This document shows positions 28,855 to 38,284 of a stretch of DNA of 44,140 nt, one piece after another. The position numbers and the translations under genes are program-made. This DNA is from a virus. Below the pieces are notes generated by a model. That model was not told the origin of the DNA. It saw only the letters and a program-made list of their open reading frames with translations, and did no database searches. Each line of letters begins with the position of its first letter. Position 1 is the stretch's first letter. The stretch is from positions 1 to 44,140 of IMG/VR virus record IMGVR_UViG_3300042541_000210; one strand, written 5' to 3'.

Positions 28855-30282
28855 ATGCCACGTTTAAGTTTATGGCGCGAGAACAAAGGTAACGATTACA
28901 GGTTCTTTGATCGTCGAATTAGTGAAATGTTCACTGTAGGTGGTACTGATGTATACGTACACAAGTACCTTGGCCCTAACACAGGTAATGTTGCTATCAG
29001 CGCAACTGAACCTGGATATGCCAGCGACAGTGCTAAAAATATTCAAGACCTACTGTTCTTAGAAAACCGTGATCGCAAATATGACGCAGATATCTATAAA
29101 ATGCGTGCTATCTATCGTGTTAATGATAACGATTTTGACCTACAGCAATTTGGGTTATTCTTAACCGGTGACACTATATTCATGACCTTACACCTGAACG
29201 ACATGGTCGATTCGATGGGCCGCAAGGTAATGGTTGGTGATGTGTTAGAATTGCCGCATCTTAAAGACTATTATGCGTTAGACGAAGGGTTAAGTGGTGC
29301 GCTTAAGCGTTACTATGTAGTACAAGATGCTACACGTGCGGCAGAAGGCTTTGCCCCAACTTGGTATCCGCACCTATGGCGCATTAAACTAGCACCAATG
29401 GTAGATAGTCAAGAATTCAAAGACATTATTAATCGTGTTGATATCGATACCGACGGTGACGGCATTCCGGATACTAGTTTAGGTCAACTAAACAGTACAT
29501 TAAACAAACTATTAGAGATAAACGATGCTATTGTTGATCGTGCTGAAGTTGATTTGCCTGCCAGTGGATACGATACCAGCTGGATGTATACTGCTCCAGT
29601 AACAGAAAATGGGTTTCCGGGTGATCCGGGGCCACTAGATGCTAGTACCCTTACCGAAGACACTAGCGATAGCGTTCAAGATACTACCGCAGGAACAACA
29701 CCGCCAAGCGCAAAAATACAAGGTTATTTAACTGGTGACGGTGTTCCACCAAACGGTGCTGTAGTTGCTGCTGGTATAGCGTTTCCAAGCAATGCGACCA
29801 CTGGTAATTTCTATTTAAGATTAGATTACCAACCAAACAGACTATTCCGCTTCGACGGCAAGCGTTGGGTTAAAGTTGAAGACAATGTGAGAACAAATCT
29901 TACACCGGGTACTACTAACAAAACACAGCGCAATAGTTTTATCAACAACTCCAATGCTAGTTATAAAAATTCATTAGGTTGGGACGTTATTAAAATTGCC
30001 AATACTTATGTTCCGCCTGCTAATGCGATCACAAGTTCGTTTAATATCAGCACCGGGGCAGTAGTTACCGAGATTAGATACAATGCCAATTACGGTGTTA
30101 AAACTTTAATCAACGGAACTAAAGTCAACAACACATTAAGCAATAGCAGTGGTAATCTAGCAGTTACCGTTGGTACTGAAAACTTATTAATTGGGTCGCT
30201 ATTAGAATACACAGTGTATGCTAATGTGGTCTATGAACGCCAAGGGCTAAGTGATGCCCTACGCCCAACATCGGATAATTAA
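28855..30282 (+). CDS. Virion structural protein, probable neck protein gp14-like, with surface-type C-terminal extension
   Basis: In the 475-aa protein, residues ~20-195 fit a gp14-type pattern. This includes an E-M-F-T-V-G-G-T-D-V-Y-V-H-K-Y segment, G-D-V-L-E-L-P-H-L-K-D at ~128-138, K-R-Y-Y-V-V-Q-D-A-T-R-A-A-E-G-F at ~151-166 and W-Y-P-H-L-W-R-I-K at ~170-178. A calcium-loop-like D-I-D-T-D-G-D-G-I-P-D-T follows at ~196-207. The C-terminal half is Thr/Asn-rich and contains the T-G-N-F-Y ... F-D-G-K-R-W motif (about 310-341), also present in sheath, gp15 and fibres. It is followed after 2 bp by gp15. The gp14 name is tentative; T4 gp14 is 256 aa. Confidence 0.5.
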   Translation: MPRLSLWRENKGNDYRFFDRRISEMFTVGGTDVYVHKYLGPNTGNVAISATEPGYASDSAKNIQDLLFLENRDRKYDADIYKMRAIYRVNDNDFDLQQFGLFLTGDTIFMTLHLNDMVDSMGRKVMVGDVLELPHLKDYYALDEGLSGALKRYYVVQDATRAAEGFAPTWYPHLWRIKLAPMVDSQEFKDIINRVDIDTDGDGIPDTSLGQLNSTLNKLLEINDAIVDRAEVDLPASGYDTSWMYTAPVTENGFPGDPGPLDASTLTEDTSDSVQDTTAGTTPPSAKIQGYLTGDGVPPNGAVVAAGIAFPSNATTGNFYLRLDYQPNRLFRFDGKRWVKVEDNVRTNLTPGTTNKTQRNSFINNSNASYKNSLGWDVIKIANTYVPPANAITSSFNISTGAVVTEIRYNANYGVKTLINGTKVNNTLSNSSGNLAVTVGTENLLIGSLLEYTVYANVVYERQGLSDALRPTSDN

Positions 30283-30284
30283 CT

Positions 30285-31691
30285 ATGGCCGCACTTCAAC
30301 AATTCTTTTATGATGCGCAAATTGAACGCTTTTTGGTTCAATTTATACGTATGATCAGTGGTTTCCAAGTAGAATTTGGCGCAGATCAATCAGGTAATAC
30401 AACCTTACAGCGTGTACCTGTATACTACGGCGATGGCAGTAAACAAGTAATGAATATTATTCAAAATAATAGCGAAAACACATTACCAACAACACCCGCT
30501 ATGACTGTGTATATTAGTAATCTTAACTATGATCGAGATCGTGTTCAAGACCCTGCTTACATAGGCAAAATGCATGTGCGTCAACGTTACTACAACGAAG
30601 CTACTCAAGAATACGAAAATCGTCAAGGTAATGCGTTTACTATTGAGCGATCAATGCCAGTTCCGTATACTATAGAATTAAAAGTAGATATTTGGACTAG
30701 CAACACTAAACAAAAATTACAGTTAATCGAACAAATAGTTCCGTTATTTAATCCTGCTTTTGAAATACAAAGCACAGATAACTACATTGATTGGACTAGT
30801 CTGAGTGTTGTTTATTTAGATAGTCCAAATTGGTCTAGTCGTAGTATCCCAGTTGGCACCGAGAATCCAATTGATGTTGCTACATTGACATTTAAATTAC
30901 CTGTGTGGATTAGTCTACCAACTAAAGTTAAAAAACTTGGTGTTATTCAAAAAATTATTGCTAGTATACACGATGCGCAAGGTGATCTAAGCACAGAAGT
31001 ATATAATAACTCTAATATCTTAGGCATGCGTCAATACTTTACCCCAATGGATTACGGATTGCTGTTAATTGGCAATAACTTAACCTTGCTTAAAGTACAA
31101 GACGTCGAAACTCCTAGAGAACCCACACTAGAAACTCCTACTAAAATTGGTACTAGAGATCAATGGCGTAATTTAATTAATGTCTACGGTGTATTAGAAA
31201 ATGGTATTAGTCAAATTAGACTATTACAGGAAGATGGCATTACTGAGATTGTGGGACAAGTCAGCTATCACCCAACTGATGAATTGTTAATGATTTTTAA
31301 TCCCGACATAGATACATTACCAAGCAATACCCTGTCAGCTATCAATGCGATTATTGATCCTACTAAAGCCACAGTCGATGCTAGCATACTCAGTCCAGCT
31401 ACCGGTACTCGCTACCTAATACTTAAAGCAATTGGCAGTTGGGATAATCTGCCTGGCGAAGGTGCTATTGCTTGGCGCGGTTCAGATAATAGAGACCTAG
31501 TAGCCAACGCAAACGATATTATTGAATACAACGGAACTCATTGGAATATTGTATTTGACAGCCAGCAAGAAGATAATGTACAATATGTAAGTAATCTAAC
31601 AAGTGGGACGCAATATAAATGGAATCTCAATCAGTGGGTGAAAAGCTGGGAAGGCGAATACAAAAACGGCCAATGGACTCTCGTCCTTTAG
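30285..31691 (+). CDS. 15: Tail terminator / proximal sheath stabiliser gp15, C-terminally extended
   Basis: In the 468-aa protein, residues 1-~230 follow T4 gp15. They show F-F-Y-D-A-Q-I-E-R-F at the start, R-V-P-V-Y-Y-G-D, M-T-V-Y-I-S-N-L-N-Y-D and P-Y-T-I-E-L-K-V-D-I-W-T-S-N. Then come I-E-Q-I-V-P-L-F-N-P-A-F and a T-L-T-F-K-L-P-V-W strand. In T4 gp15 forms the hexameric ring that ends the tail and meets gp13/gp14 at the neck. T4 gp15 has 272 aa; the extra ~200 residues include two aromatic D/N-G-x-x-W motifs (~393-468) of the type decorating the sheath. Cotranscribed with the gp14-like gene, and the Nudix gene starts within its 3' end. Confidence 0.85.
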   Translation: MAALQQFFYDAQIERFLVQFIRMISGFQVEFGADQSGNTTLQRVPVYYGDGSKQVMNIIQNNSENTLPTTPAMTVYISNLNYDRDRVQDPAYIGKMHVRQRYYNEATQEYENRQGNAFTIERSMPVPYTIELKVDIWTSNTKQKLQLIEQIVPLFNPAFEIQSTDNYIDWTSLSVVYLDSPNWSSRSIPVGTENPIDVATLTFKLPVWISLPTKVKKLGVIQKIIASIHDAQGDLSTEVYNNSNILGMRQYFTPMDYGLLLIGNNLTLLKVQDVETPREPTLETPTKIGTRDQWRNLINVYGVLENGISQIRLLQEDGITEIVGQVSYHPTDELLMIFNPDIDTLPSNTLSAINAIIDPTKATVDASILSPATGTRYLILKAIGSWDNLPGEGAIAWRGSDNRDLVANANDIIEYNGTHWNIVFDSQQEDNVQYVSNLTSGTQYKWNLNQWVKSWEGEYKNGQWTLVL

Positions 31692-32101
31692 AAAGTGTAG
31701 GCGCTTTTATCTATTGTACCACAACCAAACGGTATCTATTCCTATTGCGTAACAGTAGTAAGTATTCTGGCACGTGGGGAGTTGTTGGTGGAAAGATAGA
31801 ACAGGGCGAGCGTATAATTGAAAGTCTGTTGCGAGAGATACGCGAAGAGCTTGGTGGAACAATTCAAGACTCAAAACTTATTCCTATAGAAAAATTTACC
31901 AGCGACAACGGTAACTTTACATATCACACATTTATTGCGCCAGTAGATACCGAATTTGTTCCTGTGTTGAACAACGAGCATAGAGGTTACTGCTGGGTTG
32001 AGTTAGAAGACCATCCTAAGCCCTTACACCCGGGAGTTTGGCGTACTATTAATTTTAATGCCGTTGCGGCTAAGATTAAAACGCTAGAAGCAATACTATA
32101 G
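31673..32101 (+). CDS. Nudix hydrolase
   Basis: The protein is 142 aa from the ATG at 31673, which lies inside the gp15 reading frame. The frame is open further upstream (31619), but the domain begins directly after this ATG (M-D-S-R-P-L-E-S-V-G-A-F-I-Y). The Nudix box G40-x5-E46-x7-R54-E55-x2-E58-E59-x-G61 is complete, so Mg-dependent hydrolysis of a nucleoside diphosphate linked to another moiety is expected. The overall pattern is closest to GDP-mannose or NDP-sugar type Nudix enzymes, which would fit nearby glycosylation genes, but substrate cannot be read from the box. It overlaps gp15 by 19 bp and the leftward gene at 32096 tail-to-tail by 6 bp. Confidence 0.9.
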   Translation: MDSRPLESVGAFIYCTTTKRYLFLLRNSSKYSGTWGVVGGKIEQGERIIESLLREIREELGGTIQDSKLIPIEKFTSDNGNFTYHTFIAPVDTEFVPVLNNEHRGYCWVELEDHPKPLHPGVWRTINFNAVAAKIKTLEAIL

Positions 32102-32833
32102 GTCCGCTTCTAATACCATATCACGATAACTAATACGTCTGAGATTCGAACAATACTTCCAGCTTTCTGGGATTCTATGGCGACCTGTTTCACTAACATG
32201 AATAAAGTCAACATCATCGTATACATCAAATATGCTTTTTTGATTTTGTTCCCATTTGCTGCCAGATATTGATGCTGTCCTAGCATCATAACCATTTGTA
32301 TCAGCATATATATTATTGTTTCTTACTGCGGATTCTTGCCCATCAAATCCCAACATATAGATTCGTTTATGACCATCAAAAGCAGCTAGATATAAAGCAG
32401 TAGTACCAGCATCTGCGTATATATCGTGCGGAATTAGATAAAACTTATTAGGGAACTCTAACATAATATCAACACGAGTGTAGACTACATTATCAGCAGT
32501 AAAGTTGCTTGTTACTAATTCTTGGGCAACCCTACGATCCGAGCACACCAAAAAGTCCGGAGTGTAGTCTCTATAGAAAGCATTACACGCATACGTTTGT
32601 AGTGTGTCTGCTCCCAACAAGCCCGATTTATGACCCATTACATGTTTGGTATTAAATGTTAGTCGACTTTCGCCGTTGCCAAATACTACAGCACGATTTG
32701 ATATTTGATTATTTGTAACATTATTAGGTACATGTTCTGTAACTGTATTCCAGTTACCATCTTGAAGAGTACGCTGGGCAATAATCTCTTCCCCAGTGTA
32801 CCCTCTTCTATAAAGTTTATTAATTTTTAGCAT
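32096..32833 (-). CDS. MptE/sialyltransferase-like (GT42-type) protein
   Basis: The 245-aa protein contains V-V-F-G-N-G-E-S-R at 49-57, like the nucleotide-binding G-N-G-x-S loop of Campylobacter CST-I-type sialyltransferases and MptE/DUF115 proteins. A C-N-A-F-Y-R-D-Y-x-P-D-F-L-V-C-S-D segment follows, and later A-G-T-T-A-L-Y-L-A-A-F-D-G-H, then I-Y-M-L-G-F-D-G. In CST-I the same order (G-N-G, C-N-x-F-Y, G-hh-A-L-x-L-G, I-Y-L-x-G-x-D) makes up the CMP-sugar site. It starts 6 bp after the 1656-aa fibre gene. A role in glycosylating phage fibres or host-surface glycans is possible. The fold is a moderate-confidence call; the substrate is unknown. Confidence 0.6.
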   Translation of the reverse strand: MLKINKLYRRGYTGEEIIAQRTLQDGNWNTVTEHVPNNVTNNQISNRAVVFGNGESRLTFNTKHVMGHKSGLLGADTLQTYACNAFYRDYTPDFLVCSDRRVAQELVTSNFTADNVVYTRVDIMLEFPNKFYLIPHDIYADAGTTALYLAAFDGHKRIYMLGFDGQESAVRNNNIYADTNGYDARTASISGSKWEQNQKSIFDVYDDVDFIHVSETGRHRIPESWKYCSNLRRISYRDMVLEADL

Positions 32834-32839
32834 TTATGT

Positions 32840-35800
32840 TTACACAATGTATGTTGTTTGTACTTTAACGTTACTGTTACTCAATGCTGTTGTATAATAC
32901 AACCGCACATTACCACTAACTACGTTAGCAGTCAATGAACCCATTGCGTAACCAGCATTTATAATACCATATGTTGTAATATACGCATCGGCCGAAGTTG
33001 AAACCACCAATGCTTCCATTGCCTCAATGTTAGCTCCGTTTTTAACCTGTACAATATATTTGGCGCTTGAGTAATTTGATGTCGCAAAACTATCTATCAC
33101 TGTAGTAGTTGAACTTGTATTAATTGCTGTTTGATCGTGTACGATATTGCCAGCAAAAACATTTTTCCAACGTTTAGTTGCGCTACCTAAATTGTATGTG
33201 TCATCGACGTTTGGTGTTACACTACTATTAACGTCTGCGTTAAACGCTACATTATCGCCAGCAGTATCACCAATAGTAATTTGTCCATCACTATTACCTT
33301 TAACAGTTAGGTTACCGTAGATTTCTACATCACCTGTAAATGTAGTAAGACCTGTTGTGTCTACTAACATTCGAGTTTCGCCCGATGATGTTCCAGTTGT
33401 TAAGAATAAGTAATCAACGTTTGCTTTAAAGTTGTTAAATCCAGATCCAATCTCAGCAACCGTTACAGTTGTGGTTAACGAACGAACATCAATAACGTCA
33501 CCTGTTTCTGGAGACTCAGTGAATGCTAGCACATTGCCGCTGATACTATATGATGTAGAAGGAATTTGTACTACACCGTTGATCATAACCATTGTAGCGG
33601 TTGTAGTGGTACTGCTTGACAACACAAACGTATTAGCTACGCCATTGCCGTTAAAGTTATCAGAGGTGATAACAGTAAACGCACCCTGTGATGTTTGCCA
33701 ACCGCCATCGATATAGTATTCAAATACGTTTGTAGTACTGTTTAAACGTATCATACCATCAACGTCAACGTTGCCTGAACTTCCTGGGCGATCAGATGAC
33801 GCACCAATTGGAATAATCATCGCACCATTGCCGTTAACACGAAGTGTTGTGCCAGCTACAGAAGCAACATTACTGCCACCGATGGTAACTGTATCAGTTA
33901 CACTGTCGGCGTAGATTAATGTATTAGCAAATTTACCATATACACGGAATGGATTTAGTGATTGGTTGATATTAAACTGCGCACCATCACCAACGTTAAT
34001 GTTTCCGTCAATGCCTGCTCCGCCTGTTTCAATAACTAACGCACCGTTGTCTACACTAGTGCTTGGGAAACTACCTGTAATAATAGTTCCGCCAACTACA
34101 GCAATACTTGGTGTAATAATATTAGCTGTAATGAATGCTCCGCCATTAACTACTAGGGCAGCATTACCACCTGTGTCAGCATTTTGATTAGATATAACAC
34201 GTAAATGACTACCGACAGTTACATTACTACGAGCAATCACTTCACTTGTTGAACTACCAATTCTGATACTTGTAGCATCACCTAACAAATCTGCTGTGGT
34301 AGTTACTGTGTTAGCAAAGCTAAGTGTTGATTGACCGCTGAATATTGTACTTGCGTTTGGCAAGTACAAGTTTGCGTTACGTATATTAAACGTACCACTT
34401 GCGGCACCTGCTACAACACTAGTTGCAGCACCAAACGCATTAACTGTAGTGGTGTCTGTATTAAACACTGCTACTGTGGCCTGTGTACTTGCTATGTTAG
34501 CCGCATTAGGCAAGTAGATATTACCACTGTCTATGCGTGTGTATCCTGTTGCGTCACCTAATGTTAACGCTGTTGCGGCATCCCATGCTGTAACAGTTGT
34601 AGGAACATTGTTCATAAACGCTACAGTTGATTGACCACTAAACACTGTTGAAGCATTTGGCAAGTACAAGTTTGCGTTACGTATGTTAAACGTACCACTT
34701 GTAGCACCTGCTACAATACTAGTTGCGGCGCCACCTACATTTAACGTAGTAGCATCTGTGTTTAATAAATTAAATGTAGCCGCTGTAGTTGTAAGGTCGC
34801 CACCGTTAACTGCTATATCACCCACTGTAGTAAAATTACCAGTACCTGATAAGTTTGCTACTAGTGTTTCAGCACCGTACCATTTAAAGTTAAATCCGCT
34901 GGTAGCTTCTGGAATACTAGACCACATTGTTGCGCTGTCAATACCAATAGCGTAATCAACTGTGCTACCACTTAGTGCTGGGTAAAGAACTACTTTAGTA
35001 CCATCAGTTCTTGTGGTAAATGTTGGAGCACCTGTACCTGTAGCCGCCCAGTCAATACGATTGCTTGTTGCTCCGTTTAGGAATATTTGCCCATCGCCAG
35101 TTGTGGCACTACCAGCACGTGTGCTGACTATTTGCCCAGGTGTTGTAACTGTGGCATTGCGTAATGTTAGTGTACCTGTAGTTGCTCCAAGAACAAGAGC
35201 AGTGGCTGCGCCACCAATACTTAATGTTGTTACATTTACATTAGCAATATCAAGTGTCGATTGTCCACTGTATAATGTTGTAGCGTTTGGTAAGTACACA
35301 TTTGCGTTACGTATATTAAACGTACCAGTAGTGGCACCTGCTACTACACTAGTTGCGTCACCAGCAAAGTTTAACGTTGTAGCAGTTGTATTATACAATG
35401 CTTGTGTTGTTTGTGAGCCAACTACGGTTGGGTTGTTGATTGTTAATGTACCACTAGTAGCACCAAATTCTAAATCAGTTGCAGCTTTAAATGCGTCTAC
35501 AGTGGTCGCGTTAGCATTTAATAAATTAAATGTTGCCGCTGTAGTAGTTAAGTCACCACCGTTAACTGCTAGATCGCCAGACAGTGTAGCATCTATGCCT
35601 ATTAGTGTCTTATTAATGTTCCAACTTGTTGTAGCATGTGTGTATAAGATAGTTGCGCCGGCGCCATCAACTGTTAAACCTGCACCGTCTGCCGCTGCAC
35701 TATCAGCAGCACCTTTGGCTACTGTGATGTTTAAATCTTCAACATCTAAAGTTGATGTATTTAACGAAACAACGTTACCTTGAACAGTTAAATCACCAGT

Positions 35801-37810
35801 TACCGTTAAGTTAGCACCAATCCATACATTACCTGCGATACCTGCGCCGCCGCTTACACGTAAGGCACCAGTTGATGTTGATGTACTTGGTGTAGACGCT
35901 GTAATTTCTATGTTGCCAGCAACAGAATTGTTACTACCAACATATAAGTTGCCAGCAACACTAGCACCACCAGTTACTTGTAATGCTCCACTATTTACTG
36001 CGGTAGCCTCTGTTGTGTCTTTAACGTATACAATCCCGCCGGCGGCTACTGTTAAATCGTCACCTATATGGGCAGTACCATTGATACCCACGTTTGAGTT
36101 TAATTCATCAATGTAGACAATAGCAGCACTACTGTCACCATAGAATGCCGTGGTATTAGCGTTAACTGTAATAAATCTTACAGCATCAACATTACCTGTA
36201 ATTTGGCCGGCGGCTGATCCAGTATCAGTAATAGTAATATCACTGTCATCGTCTTGAATGTTGGTAACAGCACTTGAAATTTGTGTATTTAAATAGTTTA
36301 AAGTTACAGCATCTTGTAATTCTGTTGGGTCAGCAACATTAGCCAATGTAGCACTGCCAACATCAACTATACTACTTGATGGCAATAAATTAATGTTACC
36401 CGATGATGTAGCAATTGTATTGGTGTCGCCATCAACGCTTAAATTTCTAATAGTTAAGGTGTCTGTAACAAACGTTAAGTTTGCGCTGTCAGTAATTACA
36501 TTAGCAGTTCCGACAAATGTAACACGTGTTTCGGTTAATGCTGTATTGTAGATATTAGTAAACTTACCGGTTGCTGGAGTTACATTACCAATTACGGTGC
36601 TGTTAATATCACGAGCATTTAATGTTAGGTCAACATCAACATTGTTTTTAATGTTTGTTGTACCGCTTGCAGCACCAATATTAACACTTGTTGCAGCACC
36701 AGCAAAATTCATTGTGGTTGCTACTGTGTTGTATAAGTTTTGTGTTGTTTGTTGTCCGACTAATGTCGGGTTGTTAATTGTAATTGTGCCGCTGCCCGCG
36801 CCAATGTTAGCTGTAGTTGCTGCACCAAATGCGTTTACAGTTGTAGCAGCTGTGTTAAACACATCTTGTGTAGATTGGCTACCTACAAGTGCGGTGTTGT
36901 TAATTTTAAATGTACCGCTGGTAGCGCCAATCTCTATGTCGGTGGCTGCTTTAAATGCGTCTACAGTCGTAGCATTAGCATCAAATAACGAAATCGTTGC
37001 TTGACTAGTAAAGAATGTAGTAGCATTTGGAAACGCTACGTTAGCATTGCGAATAGTTGCTGTGCCTGATGTAGCACCTAATGTTAATGCTGTGGCTGCT
37101 CCAGCAAAGTTTAATGTTGTTACATTTTCGTTTGCCAACGATAACGTTGATTGACCACTGTACAATGTAGTGGCATTGGGTAGATAAATGTTAGCATTAC
37201 GTAGATTGAATGTACCAGTGGTGGCACCTGCTACTACACTGGTTGCGGCACCAGCAAAGTTTACTGTAGTAGCATCTGTGTTTATTAGATTAAATGTACT
37301 AGCAGTGGTAGTAATGTCACCACCGTTGACTGCTAGATCACCTGTTAGTGTAGCATTGGTTAAATTTAATGTACCAACAGAAGCAATATAATCAACAGTA
37401 ATATTACCAATGTGTAGGTTAGCAAAACTGCTGGCTGTTACATTACCGTAAGTAGTGCCTGTTTCACCTGTGCCTATTAAGCGGAATTCGTCTTCTGTTT
37501 CGTCCCAGATAAATGCTTGGTTAGTGTCACTACCACGATTGAACAATAGACCAATGTCATATAAATTAGTGCCTGCGTAGGCATTGTTCATAACGATCAA
37601 CGGATCGTTTACGTAGGTATTAGTACTAGCTACTGTTAGGTATGTACTTGACCCCTGTACTGTCAAGTTACCAGTAATAGTAACATCACTGGTCATTGTT
37701 AGGTTAGCATTAAATAAGCTACCTACTATAGATCCCGGAACAATCTTGGTGTTAGCAAGGATTGTTGAATCCGTAATCTGATTATTCTTAATTCTGGTTA
37801 AGTTTGACAT
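32840..37810 (-). CDS. Giant repetitive tail fibre protein, 1656 aa
   Basis: The N-terminus (L-T-R-I-K-N-N-Q-I, then a V-T-I-T-G-N-L-T-V-Q-G strand) resembles fibre N-termini of marine myoviruses. Most of the protein consists of a ~35-residue repeat of the form T-T-V-N-A-F-G-A-A-T-S-V followed by G-A-x-S-G-T-x-x-I-R-N-A-N-x-Y-L-P-N-A, more than ten copies, likely a long trimeric beta shaft. Near the C-terminus is a module with V-M-I-N-G-V-V-Q-I-P and V-I-D-V-R-S-L, also present in the 1312-aa fibre, and a Y-I-D-G-G-W motif. No enzymatic or collar domain is visible at the end. It probably reaches host receptors. A weak TATAAAAT (37835-37842) lies 24 bp before the start. Confidence 0.88.
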   Translation of the reverse strand: MSNLTRIKNNQITDSTILANTKIVPGSIVGSLFNANLTMTSDVTITGNLTVQGSSTYLTVASTNTYVNDPLIVMNNAYAGTNLYDIGLLFNRGSDTNQAFIWDETEDEFRLIGTGETGTTYGNVTASSFANLHIGNITVDYIASVGTLNLTNATLTGDLAVNGGDITTTASTFNLINTDATTVNFAGAATSVVAGATTGTFNLRNANIYLPNATTLYSGQSTLSLANENVTTLNFAGAATALTLGATSGTATIRNANVAFPNATTFFTSQATISLFDANATTVDAFKAATDIEIGATSGTFKINNTALVGSQSTQDVFNTAATTVNAFGAATTANIGAGSGTITINNPTLVGQQTTQNLYNTVATTMNFAGAATSVNIGAASGTTNIKNNVDVDLTLNARDINSTVIGNVTPATGKFTNIYNTALTETRVTFVGTANVITDSANLTFVTDTLTIRNLSVDGDTNTIATSSGNINLLPSSSIVDVGSATLANVADPTELQDAVTLNYLNTQISSAVTNIQDDDSDITITDTGSAAGQITGNVDAVRFITVNANTTAFYGDSSAAIVYIDELNSNVGINGTAHIGDDLTVAAGGIVYVKDTTEATAVNSGALQVTGGASVAGNLYVGSNNSVAGNIEITASTPSTSTSTGALRVSGGAGIAGNVWIGANLTVTGDLTVQGNVVSLNTSTLDVEDLNITVAKGAADSAAADGAGLTVDGAGATILYTHATTSWNINKTLIGIDATLSGDLAVNGGDLTTTAATFNLLNANATTVDAFKAATDLEFGATSGTLTINNPTVVGSQTTQALYNTTATTLNFAGDATSVVAGATTGTFNIRNANVYLPNATTLYSGQSTLDIANVNVTTLSIGGAATALVLGATTGTLTLRNATVTTPGQIVSTRAGSATTGDGQIFLNGATSNRIDWAATGTGAPTFTTRTDGTKVVLYPALSGSTVDYAIGIDSATMWSSIPEATSGFNFKWYGAETLVANLSGTGNFTTVGDIAVNGGDLTTTAATFNLLNTDATTLNVGGAATSIVAGATSGTFNIRNANLYLPNASTVFSGQSTVAFMNNVPTTVTAWDAATALTLGDATGYTRIDSGNIYLPNAANIASTQATVAVFNTDTTTVNAFGAATSVVAGAASGTFNIRNANLYLPNASTIFSGQSTLSFANTVTTTADLLGDATSIRIGSSTSEVIARSNVTVGSHLRVISNQNADTGGNAALVVNGGAFITANIITPSIAVVGGTIITGSFPSTSVDNGALVIETGGAGIDGNINVGDGAQFNINQSLNPFRVYGKFANTLIYADSVTDTVTIGGSNVASVAGTTLRVNGNGAMIIPIGASSDRPGSSGNVDVDGMIRLNSTTNVFEYYIDGGWQTSQGAFTVITSDNFNGNGVANTFVLSSSTTTTATMVMINGVVQIPSTSYSISGNVLAFTESPETGDVIDVRSLTTTVTVAEIGSGFNNFKANVDYLFLTTGTSSGETRMLVDTTGLTTFTGDVEIYGNLTVKGNSDGQITIGDTAGDNVAFNADVNSSVTPNVDDTYNLGSATKRWKNVFAGNIVHDQTAINTSSTTTVIDSFATSNYSSAKYIVQVKNGANIEAMEALVVSTSADAYITTYGIINAGYAMGSLTANVVSGNVRLYYTTALSNSNVKVQTTYIV
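34290..37330 (-). repeat. Tandem degenerate DNA repeats encoding the fibre shaft
   Basis: Units of roughly 105 bp recur within the 1656-aa fibre gene. For example, the segments near 34320-34440 and 34625-34735 match at most positions, as do those near 35275-35350 and 37150-37260. The repeats are imperfect and coding, so they are fibre-shaft repeats and a likely substrate for length change by recombination. Boundaries are approximate. Confidence 0.75.
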
Positions 37811-37927
37811 CTCAGGTTAATACTCCGCAATATTATTTTATAACTGTATGTGTGCTTGCGGTTCCATATCCCCTGAGCAGACAGTGTGTTTAATGTATTT
37901 AGCTGAGAGAGAAGTTTTTGAGTTTGG

Positions 37928-38284
37928 TTAACATCGGTGAATATAGTGTTTAATAGTATGATAATCAAACACATAGAATAAAAATACACTTTTACCTGAA
38001 TTAATTTGTTTTAGTAGTCTATGTCTGCCATCTATCATTCTATATTTTTTATTATATGGATTAGGCATCCCGTCAACAGCAAACAGCGGATAGATAACAT
38101 CTGCTAGTTTATATCTAGGGTGATCAATTTCAATAGTATCTAGGGGTTTGTGGGCAAATTCGTCAATGTGTAATTCAACAGGATTCATTTTTTTATATTT
38201 AATAAATGGATATAAATTAGCAGTTATAATCTGTGACCGGCCTATACCCTGTATTTGCCACTCATCTTCCATTAAATGAATCAT
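37928..38284 (-). CDS. ParB/Srx-like small protein
   Basis: The 118-aa protein has the ParB N-terminal-like pattern. There is a short ligand strand (P-V-E-L-H-I-D-E-F), a D-V-I-Y-P-L-F-A-V-D segment, and the hallmark M-I-D-G-R-H-R-L at ~83-90, followed by a helix and a hydrophobic strand (S-V-F-L-F-Y-V-F). In ParB and sulfiredoxin-like proteins the D-G-x-H-R motif binds a nucleotide (CTP or ATP). The helix-turn-helix of true ParB proteins is absent. The start overlaps the stop of the oxygenase gene as ATGA, so the two are co-translated. A role in the fibre region is not obvious. Confidence 0.65.
   Translation of the reverse strand: MIHLMEDEWQIQGIGRSQIITANLYPFIKYKKMNPVELHIDEFAHKPLDTIEIDHPRYKLADVIYPLFAVDGMPNPYNKKYRMIDGRHRLLKQINSGKSVFLFYVFDYHTIKHYIHRC

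Noticed and set aside
35013-35783. 256-codon plus-strand open frame inside the 1656-aa fibre gene, and similar antisense frames in the sheath and fibre genes
   Set aside because: Low-complexity Val/Ala/Pro/Thr translations mirror the Thr/Ala/Asn repeats on the coding strand. They lack ribosome-binding sites and resemble no protein.
34290-37330. CRISPR array suggested by regularly spaced repeats
   Set aside because: The repeats are degenerate, about 105 bp long, in frame and encode the fibre shaft. No short identical repeats with unique spacers exist.
37798-37989. 63-codon minus-strand open frame across the gap upstream of the 1656-aa fibre
   Set aside because: Its only Met codons lie within the first six codons, inside the preceding ParB-like gene, and it ends inside the fibre start. 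No RBS or recognisable sequence; the 117-bp gap (37811-37927) otherwise shows only a weak TATAAAAT.
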